Counted from the first letter of the stretch, positions 37,547-46,246 are shown. The stretch: 64,000 nt of DNA from Nocardioides terrae (GCF_900112345.1 NZ_FOLB01000001.1:514307-578306), one strand, 5' to 3'. A program made the numbers and translations. The notes: generated from the sequence alone by a model not told the origin.

Positions 37547-40500
37547 GTGATCCGCGCGCTCGCCTACCGGAAGGGGCAGGCCGCCACCCTGGCCCTGCTC
37601 GCCGCACTGGTCACCGCGTGCGCGGTGTTCGCGCCGTTCTACGACCGCGTGATGCAGCAGGCGCTGGTCGACGTGAAGCTCACCGAGGCGCCCGCGCTCG
37701 ACACGTCGCTCGTCATCCAGGAGCGCGCCGTGCCGGTCACCGACGGGCCACCGCCGAACGTCCCCGGTCCGCGGGACCTGATGGCGGCCGTCCCGTCCGG
37801 CCTCCGGCACTGGTTCCAGGAGCCGTCGTACGGCTGGACGGCGGAGGCCACCGTCCCGCACCGTCCCCTGAACCTCAGCGGACAGGTGATGTCGCGGACC
37901 GAGGCGTGCGAGCACGTCACGATCGTCTCGGGCCGGTGCCCGAAGGCGGCCGGGGAGATCCTGGTGTCGGTGGCGGACGAGAAGACGTTCGGCTACCGGC
38001 CGGGGCAGGTCGTCCCGACCGACGTCGCCGCGCAGGCCGCGGACGAGCCGGCCCGCGAGCGCGGGCTGGTCGTGGTCGGGTCCTACCGGGAGGTCCGCGG
38101 CAGCGACTACTTCGCCGAGCCGCTGACCGGCTGGTCGGGCGTCACGGTCGCGGACGTGAGCCCGGCGGTGATCCGCCACGAGATCTGGCTGACCGACGAC
38201 GCCACGTTCGCCGACGGCCCGGACGCACTTCCCGACCCGCGCTCGGTGGCGGTCCTCCGGCTGGCGAAGGACCGGGTCGGGATCGATGAGATCGGCTCCC
38301 TCGCCGCCGTCGCCGCGGTGCACGAGTCGCCGGTGCTCAATGGACGTCAGACCGTGCCCGACGTCCGCACCGGCCTGCCCGACATCGCCGCCGAGATCGC
38401 CTCGCAGGTCGACGACTCCCGCGTGCTGGTCCCGCTGATCCTGGCGCCGCTCGCCACGCTGTGCCTCGTCGTCCTCTGGCTCGTCCTGGTCACCATCACC
38501 GACCTCAGGCGTTCGGAGGTCGCGGTCGCGCGGTTGCGCGGCCAGGGCGTGCGCGGCGCCCGCCGGCTCCTGGCCGGCGAGCTGGTCCCCGTCGTCCTCC
38601 TCGGCGCGATACCGGGGCTGGTCGCCGCCGTCGGCGGCGCCTGGCTGGCCGCTCGGCTGCTGCCCGGCGAAGCCGGCCTCGAGCTGCGCGTCCCCGTGCT
38701 GGTGAGCCTGCTCGGCGTGCTGGTCGTGCTGGTCGGCGCGACGTGGGCGGCGTCCTCCCGGGTGGCGCGTACGCCGGTCGACGAGCTGGTCCGCCGGAGT
38801 GCGACGTTCCGCCGCGGCTGGCGGATGCGTGCCCTCGACGCCGTCCTCCTGACCGGCTGCGTGGTCCTGGCCGTCGAGTTCGTGACGGGCGGGCTCAGCG
38901 GGCCCGCGTCGTACGTCGCCCCCGCGCTGTTCGCCCTCGGGGTGGGCCTGGTGCTGGCCTACCTGATCACGCCCCTCGCGGGCGCGGGCGGACGCGCACT
39001 GCTGCGCCGGCGGGCGAGCGGAGCCGCCCTCGGGCTGCTCGACGCCGCCCGCAGCCAGAGCCTGCGCAGCACGGTGACGGTGCTGACCGTCGCCACCGCA
39101 CTCACCGTCTTCTCCGTCGACGCGGTCCTCGTCGCCGCCCACAACCGGGACCTCGCCGCCCGGCAGGCCGCGGGCGCACCCGCGGTGCTCCAGGTCGTCG
39201 GCGCGGACCTGGGCGCCGTCGACGCCGGGATCGACCGGGCCGTGCACGAGACGGGTGACCGCCGGATCACCCCGGTCGTCACGATCCGGCCGAGCGGCGA
39301 CCCGAGCATCACGACCCTCGCCGTGCGACCCGAGGACTTCGCGAGGACCGCACTCCTCGCCCCCGGCGCCCTCCCGGCCGATTGGGTCGACCTGCTGTCC
39401 CCCGACGACATCGAGCCCGTCGACCTCACCGGTCGCAGGCTGACCGTCTCTGTCAGCGGCGGCGTGCTCGGCACCGAGGAGCCGGCCGTGCTCGGCGTCG
39501 ACGTCGTCACCGACTCGATCGTCTACCACCGTGACCTGGGCCCCCTCCCGGCGTCCGGCGGTGCCCGGCTGGGCGTCGACGTGCCGTGTGCGGACACCTG
39601 CCACCTGTCCGCGCTGACACTCACCGGGAGCGTCGGCTCGTCGATGTCGGGCTCGGTCACCTTCGACCGGGTCAGCGTGGACGGCCAGCCGGTGAGCCTG
39701 GGCAACGCCTCGACCTGGACGGCGTACGACGGCGACGCTCTCACCCCTGGCGGCACCGACGCTCTCACGCTCGACGTGAGCACCGACGGGCAGGAAGAGG
39801 TGGCGACGACCCAGGCGTTCTTCGCGGGCAGCGTCCCGGTGGTGGCCACCGCCGGCGCCCGCCCTCACAGCCAGGACTACAGCATCACCGGGCTCGACGG
39901 GCGCTCCCGCGCGGCCGACCTCGCCGGCCGAGCCACCCGCCTGCCGGGTGCACCCGCCCTCGCCGTGCTCGCCAACCTCGACGTGCTGCGCCGCGCCAGC
40001 CACCCGGACTCCCAGGCGGTGCTGTCGGTGTGGCTCGGGGACGCCGATCTCGTCGCCCCGACGCGCCGGGCACTCGCCGCGCAGGGTGTGGCGCTGGCCG
40101 GCGTGAGCACCCTCGAGGGCGTCCGCCACGACCTCGACCGGTCGATCCCGACCTGGGCCGTCCAGCTCGGAGTGGTGACCGGGCTGGTGTCGCTCCTGGT
40201 GGCGCTGCTGATGCTCGCCCTGACCGCCGTCAGCGGCTGGCGCGTCCGGGCACGCGACCTGGCCGCGTTGTGGGTCGGCGGTGTGCCGCGCGGGATCGTG
40301 AGCAGGCTCGCGGTCCTCGCCCCGCTCCCGGTCATCGCGGTGGCCGTGCTCGGTGGCGCCGCGGCAGGGCTGGTCGGGGCGATCGTCGCGACACCGTCGA
40401 TCCCGCTGTTCGCCGAGCCGCCCGAGGTCGACACCCTCGACCTGGCGACGCCGTGGCTCCCCGTCCTCGCCGTCACGGCGGCCTGCCTGCTGCTGCTCGG

Positions 40501-40573
40501 GCTGCTGGGTGCGGCCACCGGCCGCGCGGTCTACCGGCGCGCGGCGCTCGCCCGACTGAAGGAGGGCGTGTGA
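37547..40573 (+). CDS. Large FtsX-type ABC transporter permease
   Basis: This 1008-residue permease has about ten transmembrane helices and two extracytoplasmic domains (about residues 32-280 and 530-870), the double-FtsX layout of LolE/MacB-like exporters of actinobacteria. The coupling region VARLRGQGVRGARRLLAGE (about 325-343) and a second RDLAALWVGGVPRG (about 900-915) are FtsX-like. It probably moves or releases a lipid, peptide or envelope component rather than importing a nutrient. GTG 37547 overlaps nothing; two ATPase genes follow, coupled by overlaps. Confidence 0.85.
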   Translation: MIRALAYRKGQAATLALLAALVTACAVFAPFYDRVMQQALVDVKLTEAPALDTSLVIQERAVPVTDGPPPNVPGPRDLMAAVPSGLRHWFQEPSYGWTAEATVPHRPLNLSGQVMSRTEACEHVTIVSGRCPKAAGEILVSVADEKTFGYRPGQVVPTDVAAQAADEPARERGLVVVGSYREVRGSDYFAEPLTGWSGVTVADVSPAVIRHEIWLTDDATFADGPDALPDPRSVAVLRLAKDRVGIDEIGSLAAVAAVHESPVLNGRQTVPDVRTGLPDIAAEIASQVDDSRVLVPLILAPLATLCLVVLWLVLVTITDLRRSEVAVARLRGQGVRGARRLLAGELVPVVLLGAIPGLVAAVGGAWLAARLLPGEAGLELRVPVLVSLLGVLVVLVGATWAASSRVARTPVDELVRRSATFRRGWRMRALDAVLLTGCVVLAVEFVTGGLSGPASYVAPALFALGVGLVLAYLITPLAGAGGRALLRRRASGAALGLLDAARSQSLRSTVTVLTVATALTVFSVDAVLVAAHNRDLAARQAAGAPAVLQVVGADLGAVDAGIDRAVHETGDRRITPVVTIRPSGDPSITTLAVRPEDFARTALLAPGALPADWVDLLSPDDIEPVDLTGRRLTVSVSGGVLGTEEPAVLGVDVVTDSIVYHRDLGPLPASGGARLGVDVPCADTCHLSALTLTGSVGSSMSGSVTFDRVSVDGQPVSLGNASTWTAYDGDALTPGGTDALTLDVSTDGQEEVATTQAFFAGSVPVVATAGARPHSQDYSITGLDGRSRAADLAGRATRLPGAPALAVLANLDVLRRASHPDSQAVLSVWLGDADLVAPTRRALAAQGVALAGVSTLEGVRHDLDRSIPTWAVQLGVVTGLVSLLVALLMLALTAVSGWRVRARDLAALWVGGVPRGIVSRLAVLAPLPVIAVAVLGGAAAGLVGAIVATPSIPLFAEPPEVDTLDLATPWLPVLAVTAACLLLLGLLGAATGRAVYRRAALARLKEGV

Positions 40574-41409
40574 CCGGCCTGCGCGTCACGACCCAGGGGC
40601 TCGTGCACCTCTACCACTCCGAGGGCCACGACGTCGCCGCGCTGTCCGGCGTCGACCTCCACGTCGTCGGTGGTGAGCTGATGGGGCTGCTCGGGCCGTC
40701 CGGCTCGGGCAAGTCCACGCTGCTCAACCTGCTGGCCGGCGTCTTCCGGCCGTCGGCGGGCAAGATCCACCTCGGTGACGTCGAGCTCTCCACCGCGACG
40801 GCGCACGAGATCGACCGGCTGCGCGCCACCGACGTGTCGCTGATCCTGCAGAGCGCCACCCGCAACCTGCTTCCCTACGCCAGCCCGATCGCCAACGTCG
40901 CCTTCGCGCAGCGCGCCGCCCGGCGGGCCGGCAAGGACGTCCCCGACCCGCGCGAGGTTCTCGCCGACGTCGGCCTGGAGGCCAACGCCGACGCCCCGCT
41001 GCCCTCGTTGACGCCTGGCGAGCTCCAGCTCACCGCGCTCGCCGTCTCGCTCGCGCCCCGGCCCGGTCTGCTCCTCGCCGACGAGCCCACCAGCCAGCTC
41101 GACCACGACGCGCGGGACCGCGTCCTCGAGGCGCTCGCCGCGACCAGCCGCACCCACGGCACGACGGTCGTCCTCGTCACCCACGACCCGCACGTGGCCG
41201 CCTACCTGCCGCGGACGGTGACGATCCGCGACGGTCGCATCGGCGGCGAGGGGCGCAGCGGCGAGGAGTACGCGGTCGTCACCGCGGACGGGTTCCTCCC
41301 GCTGCCGGCCCACGTGCGCGACGTACTCCCGCCCGGTGCCCTCGTCCGCTTCCATCCCCTGGACGAGCACGGGCGCTACGAGATCGTGCCGGAGGAGACC
41401 CATGACTGA
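40570..41409 (+). CDS. ABC transporter ATP-binding protein with degenerate signature
   Basis: The 279-residue ATPase belongs to the MacB/LolD class. Walker A GPSGSGKS, Q-loop LILQSATRN, Walker B LLLADEPTSQLD and VTHDPH are intact, but the signature reads LTPGELQL instead of LSGGQQQR. That should weaken one ATP site. It starts at GTG 40570 overlapping the permease stop (GTGA) with GGAGG upstream, and has a C-terminal extension (about residues 215-279) not needed for the fold. Confidence 0.87.
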   Translation: MTGLRVTTQGLVHLYHSEGHDVAALSGVDLHVVGGELMGLLGPSGSGKSTLLNLLAGVFRPSAGKIHLGDVELSTATAHEIDRLRATDVSLILQSATRNLLPYASPIANVAFAQRAARRAGKDVPDPREVLADVGLEANADAPLPSLTPGELQLTALAVSLAPRPGLLLADEPTSQLDHDARDRVLEALAATSRTHGTTVVLVTHDPHVAAYLPRTVTIRDGRIGGEGRSGEEYAVVTADGFLPLPAHVRDVLPPGALVRFHPLDEHGRYEIVPEETHD

Positions 41410-42073
41410 GCTCGTCGCCACCGACCTGTCCGTGGAGTACGCCGGCCAGCACGGCCCGCTCTGCGCAGTCCGGCCGCTCGACCTCGAGCTCGCCGCGGGC
41501 ACGTTCCTCGCCGTCACCGGACCGTCCGGTGCGGGCAAGTCATCGCTGCTCTGGGCGCTGGCCGGCGCTCTGACGCCGGCCACCGGCACCGTGACGGTGA
41601 CCGGCGAGCGGGTGACCGACCGCGAGCGCGCCGCCACCCTGGGCATCGCGCTCATCCCGCAGGGCAACGGCCTGGCCGGCTCGCTGTCGGCCGAGGAGAA
41701 CATCCTCGTACCGCTGGTGACCCGTCGGGTCGACCCGGCCGAGGCGTTCCGGCGGACCGATGACGCGCTCGAGCTGGTCGGGCTCGCCGACTCCCGCCGC
41801 CACCTCGTCGACGAGCTGTCCGGCGGTCAGCAGCAGCGCGTCGCCCTGGCGCGAGCCCTGGCCCAGCAGCCGCGGGTGATCCTGGCCGACGAGTCGACCA
41901 GCGACCTCGACGCGGGCAACCGCGCGCGGATGATCGGCGCGCTGCGCCGCGAGGCCCAGCGGGGCGCGGTCGTGGTGCTGGCGACGCACGACCCCGAAGC
42001 CGCGGCCGAGGCCGACGCCGAGCTTGCGCTCGACCAGTCGGTCGCGACCTGGGCCCGGCCGCTGCCGGGCTGA
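41402..42073 (+). CDS. ABC transporter ATP-binding protein, partner subunit
   Basis: This 223-residue MacB/LolD-class ATPase has Walker A GPSGAGKS, Q-loop ALIPQGNGL, a canonical signature LSGGQQQR, Walker B VILADESTSDLD and ATHDPE. It overlaps the preceding ATPase by 8 bases with GGAGGAG 4 bases upstream of ATG 41402. With the degenerate partner it probably forms a heterodimer on the large permease. Confidence 0.9.
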   Translation: MTELVATDLSVEYAGQHGPLCAVRPLDLELAAGTFLAVTGPSGAGKSSLLWALAGALTPATGTVTVTGERVTDRERAATLGIALIPQGNGLAGSLSAEENILVPLVTRRVDPAEAFRRTDDALELVGLADSRRHLVDELSGGQQQRVALARALAQQPRVILADESTSDLDAGNRARMIGALRREAQRGAVVVLATHDPEAAAEADAELALDQSVATWARPLPG

Positions 42074-42134
42074 GGCGGTCGGCGGCCGCACGTCCGTCGC
42101 GCGTCGCCCCTGGCCGCCCCCCGGCCCGTCGCAC

Positions 42135-42197
42135 GGAAAACAGATGGGTTGGGCGCCGTTCAAGCAAGGTCGAGGCCGCCCAAGTCATCGGTTTTCC
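42135..42197. repeat. Left hairpin repeat of DUF559 module 2
   Basis: Arm 42135-42157 (GGAAAACAGATGGGTTGGGCGCC) pairs with 42174-42197 with a few mismatches across a 16-base loop. The core AACAGATG..TTGGGCGCC recurs at 43287-43307 and, inverted, at 43331-43349. The rest of the gap 42074-42303 shows a direct repeat GCCGGATCCCG (42218 and 42250) and the gene's likely promoter. Confidence 0.65.
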
Positions 42198-42303
42198 ATC
42201 GACACCCCGGGCAGAAGCCGGATCCCGCAGCATCATCCGGCTGAACCGGGCCGGATCCCGTCCACAGCCCCTCCTGCAGGCGCACTGATCCACAGTCCCG
42301 GTC

Positions 42304-43413
42304 ATGGCGCGATCGAGAGCCACCGGCACTGGGGAGATCCCCGGCATGGCGGAGAAGCAGATCGATCCGGCGCCACTCGTCCGACGTGGCCGCTCCCCCG
42401 GCGCCGGCTGGTCGCGGGTCGCGCGGGGGCTGCACCGGTCAGGTGGCCTTGGGCTCCTCGGCGATCTCCACGCGTGGTCGGCCGTCCTGCGACCGACCGC
42501 GGCATTCACCCATCTGACCGCGGCCCAGGTCCGCGGCTGGTGGCTGCCGCCGCTGCCCGAGGACCTTCCGGTCTGGGTCACCCAGACGATGGCGCAGAAC
42601 GCCTCCACGAGGAGCGGACTCGTCGTGATCAGACGCCGCGGCATCCCCTGGTACGACCACGTCGGCGGGCTGCGGGTCTCGACAGCGGCGGAGACGCTCG
42701 TGACGTGTGCCATCGACCTCGGCCTGCTTGACCTCGTCGTGCTGATCGACGCCGCACTGCACCAGGGCGACGTGACGATCGCCGAGCTCGAGGAGGTCGC
42801 GCGGCAGCACCGGCGCGGGGCGCCGCGGCTGCGCGAGGCGATGCCGTACGTCGAGGGGCGGTCGGAGTCGGCGTGGGAGACGCTGCTGCGGGTGCTCCAC
42901 GTCATCTGCGGGATCGAGGTCGAGCCGCAGAAGGAGCTGTTCACCGCCGACGGGAGCTTCGTCGCACGGGCCGACCTGTGGTTGGTGGGCACGGAGCGGT
43001 TCCACGAGTACGACGGCGACGACCACCTCGAGCGACGGCGCCGCCGCAAGGACCTCAAGCGGGACGGGCGGATCGGCCGTGCCGACCTTGAACGCCGCGG
43101 CTACACCTCGGCGGACGTGCTCACCCAGGGCGTCAGCATCCTGCGCGACGCCGACGAGGCGATCGGCCGTGAGCACGACCTCGCTCGGATCCGACCGTGG
43201 AACGACCTCCTCCGGGAGTCGCTCTTCACACCTTCAGGACGGAGAGGTTCCGCCGACGGCTCCGGCTCGAGGGGGCGACGGAGTCGACAACAGATGACTT
43301 GGGCGCCTGACGGCCGGCCCGGGCACCGACCGACCCATCTGTTTTTCCCGCCGCCAGCCAGCCACCGACAACAGCCCCACAGACAGCGGCCAGCCGATAG
43401 CCAGAACCCCTAG
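42304..43413 (+). CDS. DUF559-like endonuclease-domain protein with repeat-derived tail
   Basis: This 369-residue protein has a middle region resembling AbiEi-type proteins (AFTHLTAAQVRGWWLP, RVSTAAETLVTCAIDLGLLDLVVLIDAALH) and a PD-(D/E)XK-like core: GRSESAWETLLRVL, VEPQKELF, ARADLWLVGTERFHEYDGDDHLE, and YTSADVLTQGVSILRD (about residues 180-285). The last 40 or so residues read straight through the right-hand hairpin repeat and are probably not part of the fold. CACAGT lies 7 bases before ATG 42304. It converges on the next gene with overlapping stops. Confidence 0.72.
   Translation: MARSRATGTGEIPGMAEKQIDPAPLVRRGRSPGAGWSRVARGLHRSGGLGLLGDLHAWSAVLRPTAAFTHLTAAQVRGWWLPPLPEDLPVWVTQTMAQNASTRSGLVVIRRRGIPWYDHVGGLRVSTAAETLVTCAIDLGLLDLVVLIDAALHQGDVTIAELEEVARQHRRGAPRLREAMPYVEGRSESAWETLLRVLHVICGIEVEPQKELFTADGSFVARADLWLVGTERFHEYDGDDHLERRRRRKDLKRDGRIGRADLERRGYTSADVLTQGVSILRDADEAIGREHDLARIRPWNDLLRESLFTPSGRRGSADGSGSRGRRSRQQMTWAPDGRPGHRPTHLFFPPPASHRQQPHRQRPADSQNP
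43287..43350. repeat. Right hairpin repeat of DUF559 module 2, inside the CDS
   Basis: Arm 43287-43307 (ACAACAGATGACTTGGGCGCC) and inverted arm 43331-43350 form a looser hairpin with the same core as 42135-42197. It encodes residues about 329-349 of the nuclease-like protein, so the original stop codon appears to have been lost or the repeat inserted. Confidence 0.6.
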
Positions 43414-43784
43414 ATCCCCTCCCGCGGCTCATCGATGAACACGACGGGATGGTCGCCGGGGTCACCCTCCATGTTGAGCGCGGAATGGGCGATCACGGCG
43501 CGGACGTGGGCGCGCTCGCGCTCCGCGCCGGCGCGGCACGGGATGAGCACGTCGTCGATGGAAGGAGCCGGGGCGAGCGTCGCGCGGTAGCCCTCGACCT
43601 CCAGCGCGGCGATCACCGCGGCAGGGTCCTGGCCTTCAGGGACGTGGTAGCGCAGCGTGTCGGTGTTCGGCGAGAAGGCCTCGGCCTTGACGGCCTCGTC
43701 ACGACGCCGCAGGACGCGGACGGCAGCCATCGCGACGAGCGCGAGGACGACCAGCACCAACACAGGGACGAGTACGGCAGACAT
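43410..43784 (-). CDS. Hypothetical protein with N-terminal membrane anchor
   Basis: This 124-residue protein has one hydrophobic segment (about residues 3-24, VLVPVLVLVVLALVAMAAV) followed by a soluble domain with YHVPEGQDPAAVIAALEVEGYRA and VIAHSALNMEGD. I recognise no named family; the second part looks like a small alpha/beta domain. ATG 43784 has GGAG 5 bases upstream. Its stop overlaps the stop of the converging DUF559 gene. Confidence 0.65.
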   Translation of the reverse strand: MSAVLVPVLVLVVLALVAMAAVRVLRRRDEAVKAEAFSPNTDTLRYHVPEGQDPAAVIAALEVEGYRATLAPAPSIDDVLIPCRAGAERERAHVRAVIAHSALNMEGDPGDHPVVFIDEPREGI

Positions 43785-43826
43785 GCCGCTCCGGTACCCA
43801 GCCGCCCAGCCCGAGCCTCATACGGC

Positions 43827-44885
43827 TCAGTCGTCCTCCCAGTCGCGGCGCGGGCCGGTGACGGCGTCGCGCTCGGCGCGCGTCATGTTGCGTGACCCGA
43901 TGAGGCTGACGACCGTCGTGACGGCGAGGGTTCCGACGATGACGACGAGCGAGAGCCAGATCGGGATGTCCGGTGCCCATTCGATGTGGTGGCCGCCGTT
44001 GATGAACGGCAGCTCGTTCTCGTGCATCGCGTGCAGGATCAGCTTCACGCCGATGAAACCGAGCAGGAACGCCAGCCCGTAGGAGAGGTAGATGAGCCGC
44101 TCGAGCAGTCCTCCGATGAGGAAGTAGAGCTGCCGCAGGCCCATCAGCGCGAAGAGGTTCGCGGTGAAGACGATGTAGGGGTCGCGGGTGAGGCCGTAGA
44201 TCGCCGGGATCGAGTCGAGGGCGAACAGCAGGTCGGTGGTGCCCAGCGTCAGCACCACGAAGAACATCGGCGTGAGCAGCCGCTTGCCGCCGACGCGGGC
44301 GAACAGTTTGGTGCCGTGCCACTCGGCGGTCGCCGGAAGGCGCTTCTCGGCGAAGCGGACGAGCTTGTTCTCCTCGTACTCGTCCTCGTCCTCGCCGCCC
44401 TCGCGGGCCAGCTTGTAGGCGGTCCAGACGAGGAAGAGGCCGAAGATGTAGAAGACCCAGCTGAACTGGTTGATCGCGGCCGCGCCGAGCACGATGAAGG
44501 CGCCGCGCATGATGAGCGCCAGCACGATGCCGATCATCAGGGCGGTCTGCTGGAACTGCCGCGGCACTCCGAACTTCGCCATGATGATGATGAAGATGAA
44601 CAGGTTGTCGACCGACAGCGAGTACTCCGTCAGCCAGCCGGCGAAGAACTCGGCCGACGGGTTCGGCGACAGCGCGTGCGGCTCGGCGAAGACCGCCAGT
44701 CCGATGCCGAACAGCACGGCGAGGCCCACGAAGACGGCCAGGTGCCGGCCGACCTCCGCCATGGTCGGCTCGTGCGGGCGGCGGGCGATGACGAAGATGT
44801 CGAGGGCGAGGACCCCGACGAGGATGACCGTGGTGATGGCCCAGACAGTGGGCGAGGCGACCGAGTCGCCGTAGAGAGCGTTCAT
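43827..44885 (-). CDS. TerC/Alx-family membrane protein, manganese-linked
   Basis: The 352-residue protein has about nine membrane helices and the TerC motifs FFAGWLTEYSLSVDNLFIFIIIMAKFGVP (about residues 78-106) and GTTDLLFALDSIPAIYG (about 215-231) with conserved Asp residues. TerC/Alx proteins are now linked to manganese export and metallation of secreted enzymes. A yybP-ykoY manganese riboswitch sits directly upstream, strongly supporting a manganese role. ATG 44885 is used; the SD GGAGG lies inside a hairpin that can exchange with the aptamer. Confidence 0.92.
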   Translation of the reverse strand: MNALYGDSVASPTVWAITTVILVGVLALDIFVIARRPHEPTMAEVGRHLAVFVGLAVLFGIGLAVFAEPHALSPNPSAEFFAGWLTEYSLSVDNLFIFIIIMAKFGVPRQFQQTALMIGIVLALIMRGAFIVLGAAAINQFSWVFYIFGLFLVWTAYKLAREGGEDEDEYEENKLVRFAEKRLPATAEWHGTKLFARVGGKRLLTPMFFVVLTLGTTDLLFALDSIPAIYGLTRDPYIVFTANLFALMGLRQLYFLIGGLLERLIYLSYGLAFLLGFIGVKLILHAMHENELPFINGGHHIEWAPDIPIWLSLVVIVGTLAVTTVVSLIGSRNMTRAERDAVTGPRRDWEDD

Positions 44886-44898
44886 GGTGTCAGTGACT

Positions 44899-44928
44899 CC
44901 TCCGGAGCGCGCAACAGGACTCCGGAGG
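44899..44928 (-). promoter_or_regulatory. SD-sequestering hairpin of the terC gene
   Basis: CTCCGGAGG-type arms 44899-44907 and 44920-44928 pair perfectly (9 bp) across a 12-base loop and bury the GGAGG ribosome binding site. The upstream arm overlaps the 3' strand of riboswitch helix P1 (44924-44930), so the two structures exclude each other. Confidence 0.65.
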
Positions 44929-45025
44929 TCTCTTCCACCCACGGGTCACGTGGATCGGCGGCACCGGGTCCGCCCCGTGGGGCGAGCCGTACTGACGACA
45001 CCGTCGCGAAGGAATACTCCCCTCC
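44924..45025 (-). ncRNA. yybP-ykoY (manganese) riboswitch
   Basis: The 5' leader of terC, minus strand, shows the yybP-ykoY hallmarks: GGAGGGGAGTATTCC at the 5' end, a CGTCAGTACGG segment in the middle, and GGAAGAGACCTCC at the 3' end, which closes helix P1 with the 5' GGAGG. Members of this class bind Mn2+ and usually turn on exporters such as MntP and TerC-type proteins. I identify it by the conserved bases and its position. Confidence 0.85.
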
Positions 45026-45098
45026 ATACGAGCACCATCCTCGCACGCCGACCCCGACCCGGGCCAACCGCACCAGGCCGAGGGGGTGACGAGGGCGC

Positions 45099-45326
45099 TC
45101 AGGCGCGGGGCGCGTGCCGCTTGCTGTCCCGCGACGACGGCAGGATGCCGGCGTCCTTGTTGCGCTGCGCCTTCTTGAGCTGACGGCTCAGGCTCCACCC
45201 GAGGAACACGACGGCGACGAGCAGGAGCAGGAAGACGGCGAAGGCGGTCCAGCCGGCCTTGACGTCCGCGGCCTGCGGGCCGTCCTCGGCCAGGACGGTG
45301 ACGAGTGTGACGAACAGGGTGCTCAT
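45099..45326 (-). CDS. Small membrane protein downstream of mca
   Basis: This 75-residue protein has one strong membrane helix (about residues 27-47, WTAFAVFLLLLVAVVFLGWSL) and a basic tail (QLKKAQRNKDAG). I recognise no named family with confidence. ATG 45326 overlaps the mca stop as ATGA and has GAGGGA 5 bases upstream, so it is co-translated with mca. Confidence 0.75.
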   Translation of the reverse strand: MSTLFVTLVTVLAEDGPQAADVKAGWTAFAVFLLLLVAVVFLGWSLSRQLKKAQRNKDAGILPSSRDSKRHAPRA

Positions 45327-46240
45327 GATGGTCCCTCGTTGTTGCTGATGCCGGCGAACAGGTCGTCCTCCGGCATGGTGGTCTCGACGTGGCTGACGAC
45401 GAGCTCGAAGTCCTCGGTCGGCCAGATCTCGTCCTCGAGCTCGCGCGGTGTGGCGAACCACCAGGAGTCGGGGTCGATCTGTGTGGCGTGCGCGAGCAGG
45501 GCCTGGTCACGCACGCCGAAGTAGTCCGAGCACGGCACGTGCGTGGTCACGCGGGCGTCCCAGGCGTCGTCCTTGGTCCACCGCTCCAGCCGCTCCCCGT
45601 AGTGCGACTCCAGTCCGTGGGCGATCATCGCCTCGTGCAGCGCCTGCGCCTTCGGCCGGTTGAACCCGTGGTGGTAGTAGAGCTTCAGCACCTGCCACGC
45701 CTCACCCAGCTCGGGGTGCCAGTCGGGGTCTGACGCCTTCTCGAAGGCGAAGACCGAGACCTTGTGGCACATGATGTGGTCCGGGTGGGGATAGCCGCCG
45801 TTCTCGTCGTACGTCGTCAGGACGTGCGGCTTGAAGGAGCGGATCAGCCGCACGAGCGGCACCGCCGCCTCCTCGACCGGGACCAGCCCGAAGCAGCCCT
45901 CCGGCAGCGGCGGCAGCGGGTCGCCCTCCTTCTCAGCCTCCGGCCAGCCGGAGTCGACGAACCCGAGGAAGTCCTGGCTCACGCCGAGGATGTCGCGAGC
46001 GCGCTCCATCTCCTGCCGACGGATCTCGTGGATGTTCTCCAGGATCCCGGGCCGGTCCATCTTCGGGTTGAGGATCGAGCCACGCTCGCCGCCGGTACAG
46101 GTCGCCACGTGCACGTCCACGCCGTTCGCGGCATACATCGCCGTGCTCGCGGCGCCCTTGCTCGACTCGTCGTCGGGGTGCGCGTGGACGTGCATCAGGC
46201 GCAGGCCCTTCCAGGCCGTGGCGCGGGGGTGCTCGGGCAT
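45323..46240 (-). CDS. mca: Mycothiol S-conjugate amidase
   Basis: Mca hydrolyses mycothiol adducts of toxins, releasing mercapturic acids for export. The 305-residue enzyme has the LmbE/PIG-L zinc site HAHPDDESSKGAAS (about residues 19-32) and the downstream PHPDHIMCH (about 151-159). The SSKGAAS context and length favour Mca over the paralogue MshB. ATG 46240 has TAGGAT 6 bases upstream and no ribosome binding site. It is divergent from the DUF4307 gene, as is usual for mca in actinobacteria. Confidence 0.93.
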   Translation of the reverse strand: MPEHPRATAWKGLRLMHVHAHPDDESSKGAASTAMYAANGVDVHVATCTGGERGSILNPKMDRPGILENIHEIRRQEMERARDILGVSQDFLGFVDSGWPEAEKEGDPLPPLPEGCFGLVPVEEAAVPLVRLIRSFKPHVLTTYDENGGYPHPDHIMCHKVSVFAFEKASDPDWHPELGEAWQVLKLYYHHGFNRPKAQALHEAMIAHGLESHYGERLERWTKDDAWDARVTTHVPCSDYFGVRDQALLAHATQIDPDSWWFATPRELEDEIWPTEDFELVVSHVETTMPEDDLFAGISNNEGPS

Positions 46241-46246
46241 GTACCG

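Larger units (their letters stand above)
42135..43350 (+). mobile_element. Candidate hairpin-bracketed DUF559 nuclease module 2
   Basis: A second DUF559-type gene is enclosed by two copies of a hairpin whose core is AACAGATG..TTGGGCGCC. The hairpin sequence is unrelated to that of module 1, but the design is the same. Mobility is inferred only. Confidence 0.35.

Noticed and set aside
42298..42505. Minus-strand gene opposite the second DUF559 gene
   Set aside because: Several minus-strand frames here are open but lack domains and gene-like codon bias, while the plus strand shows the nuclease core.
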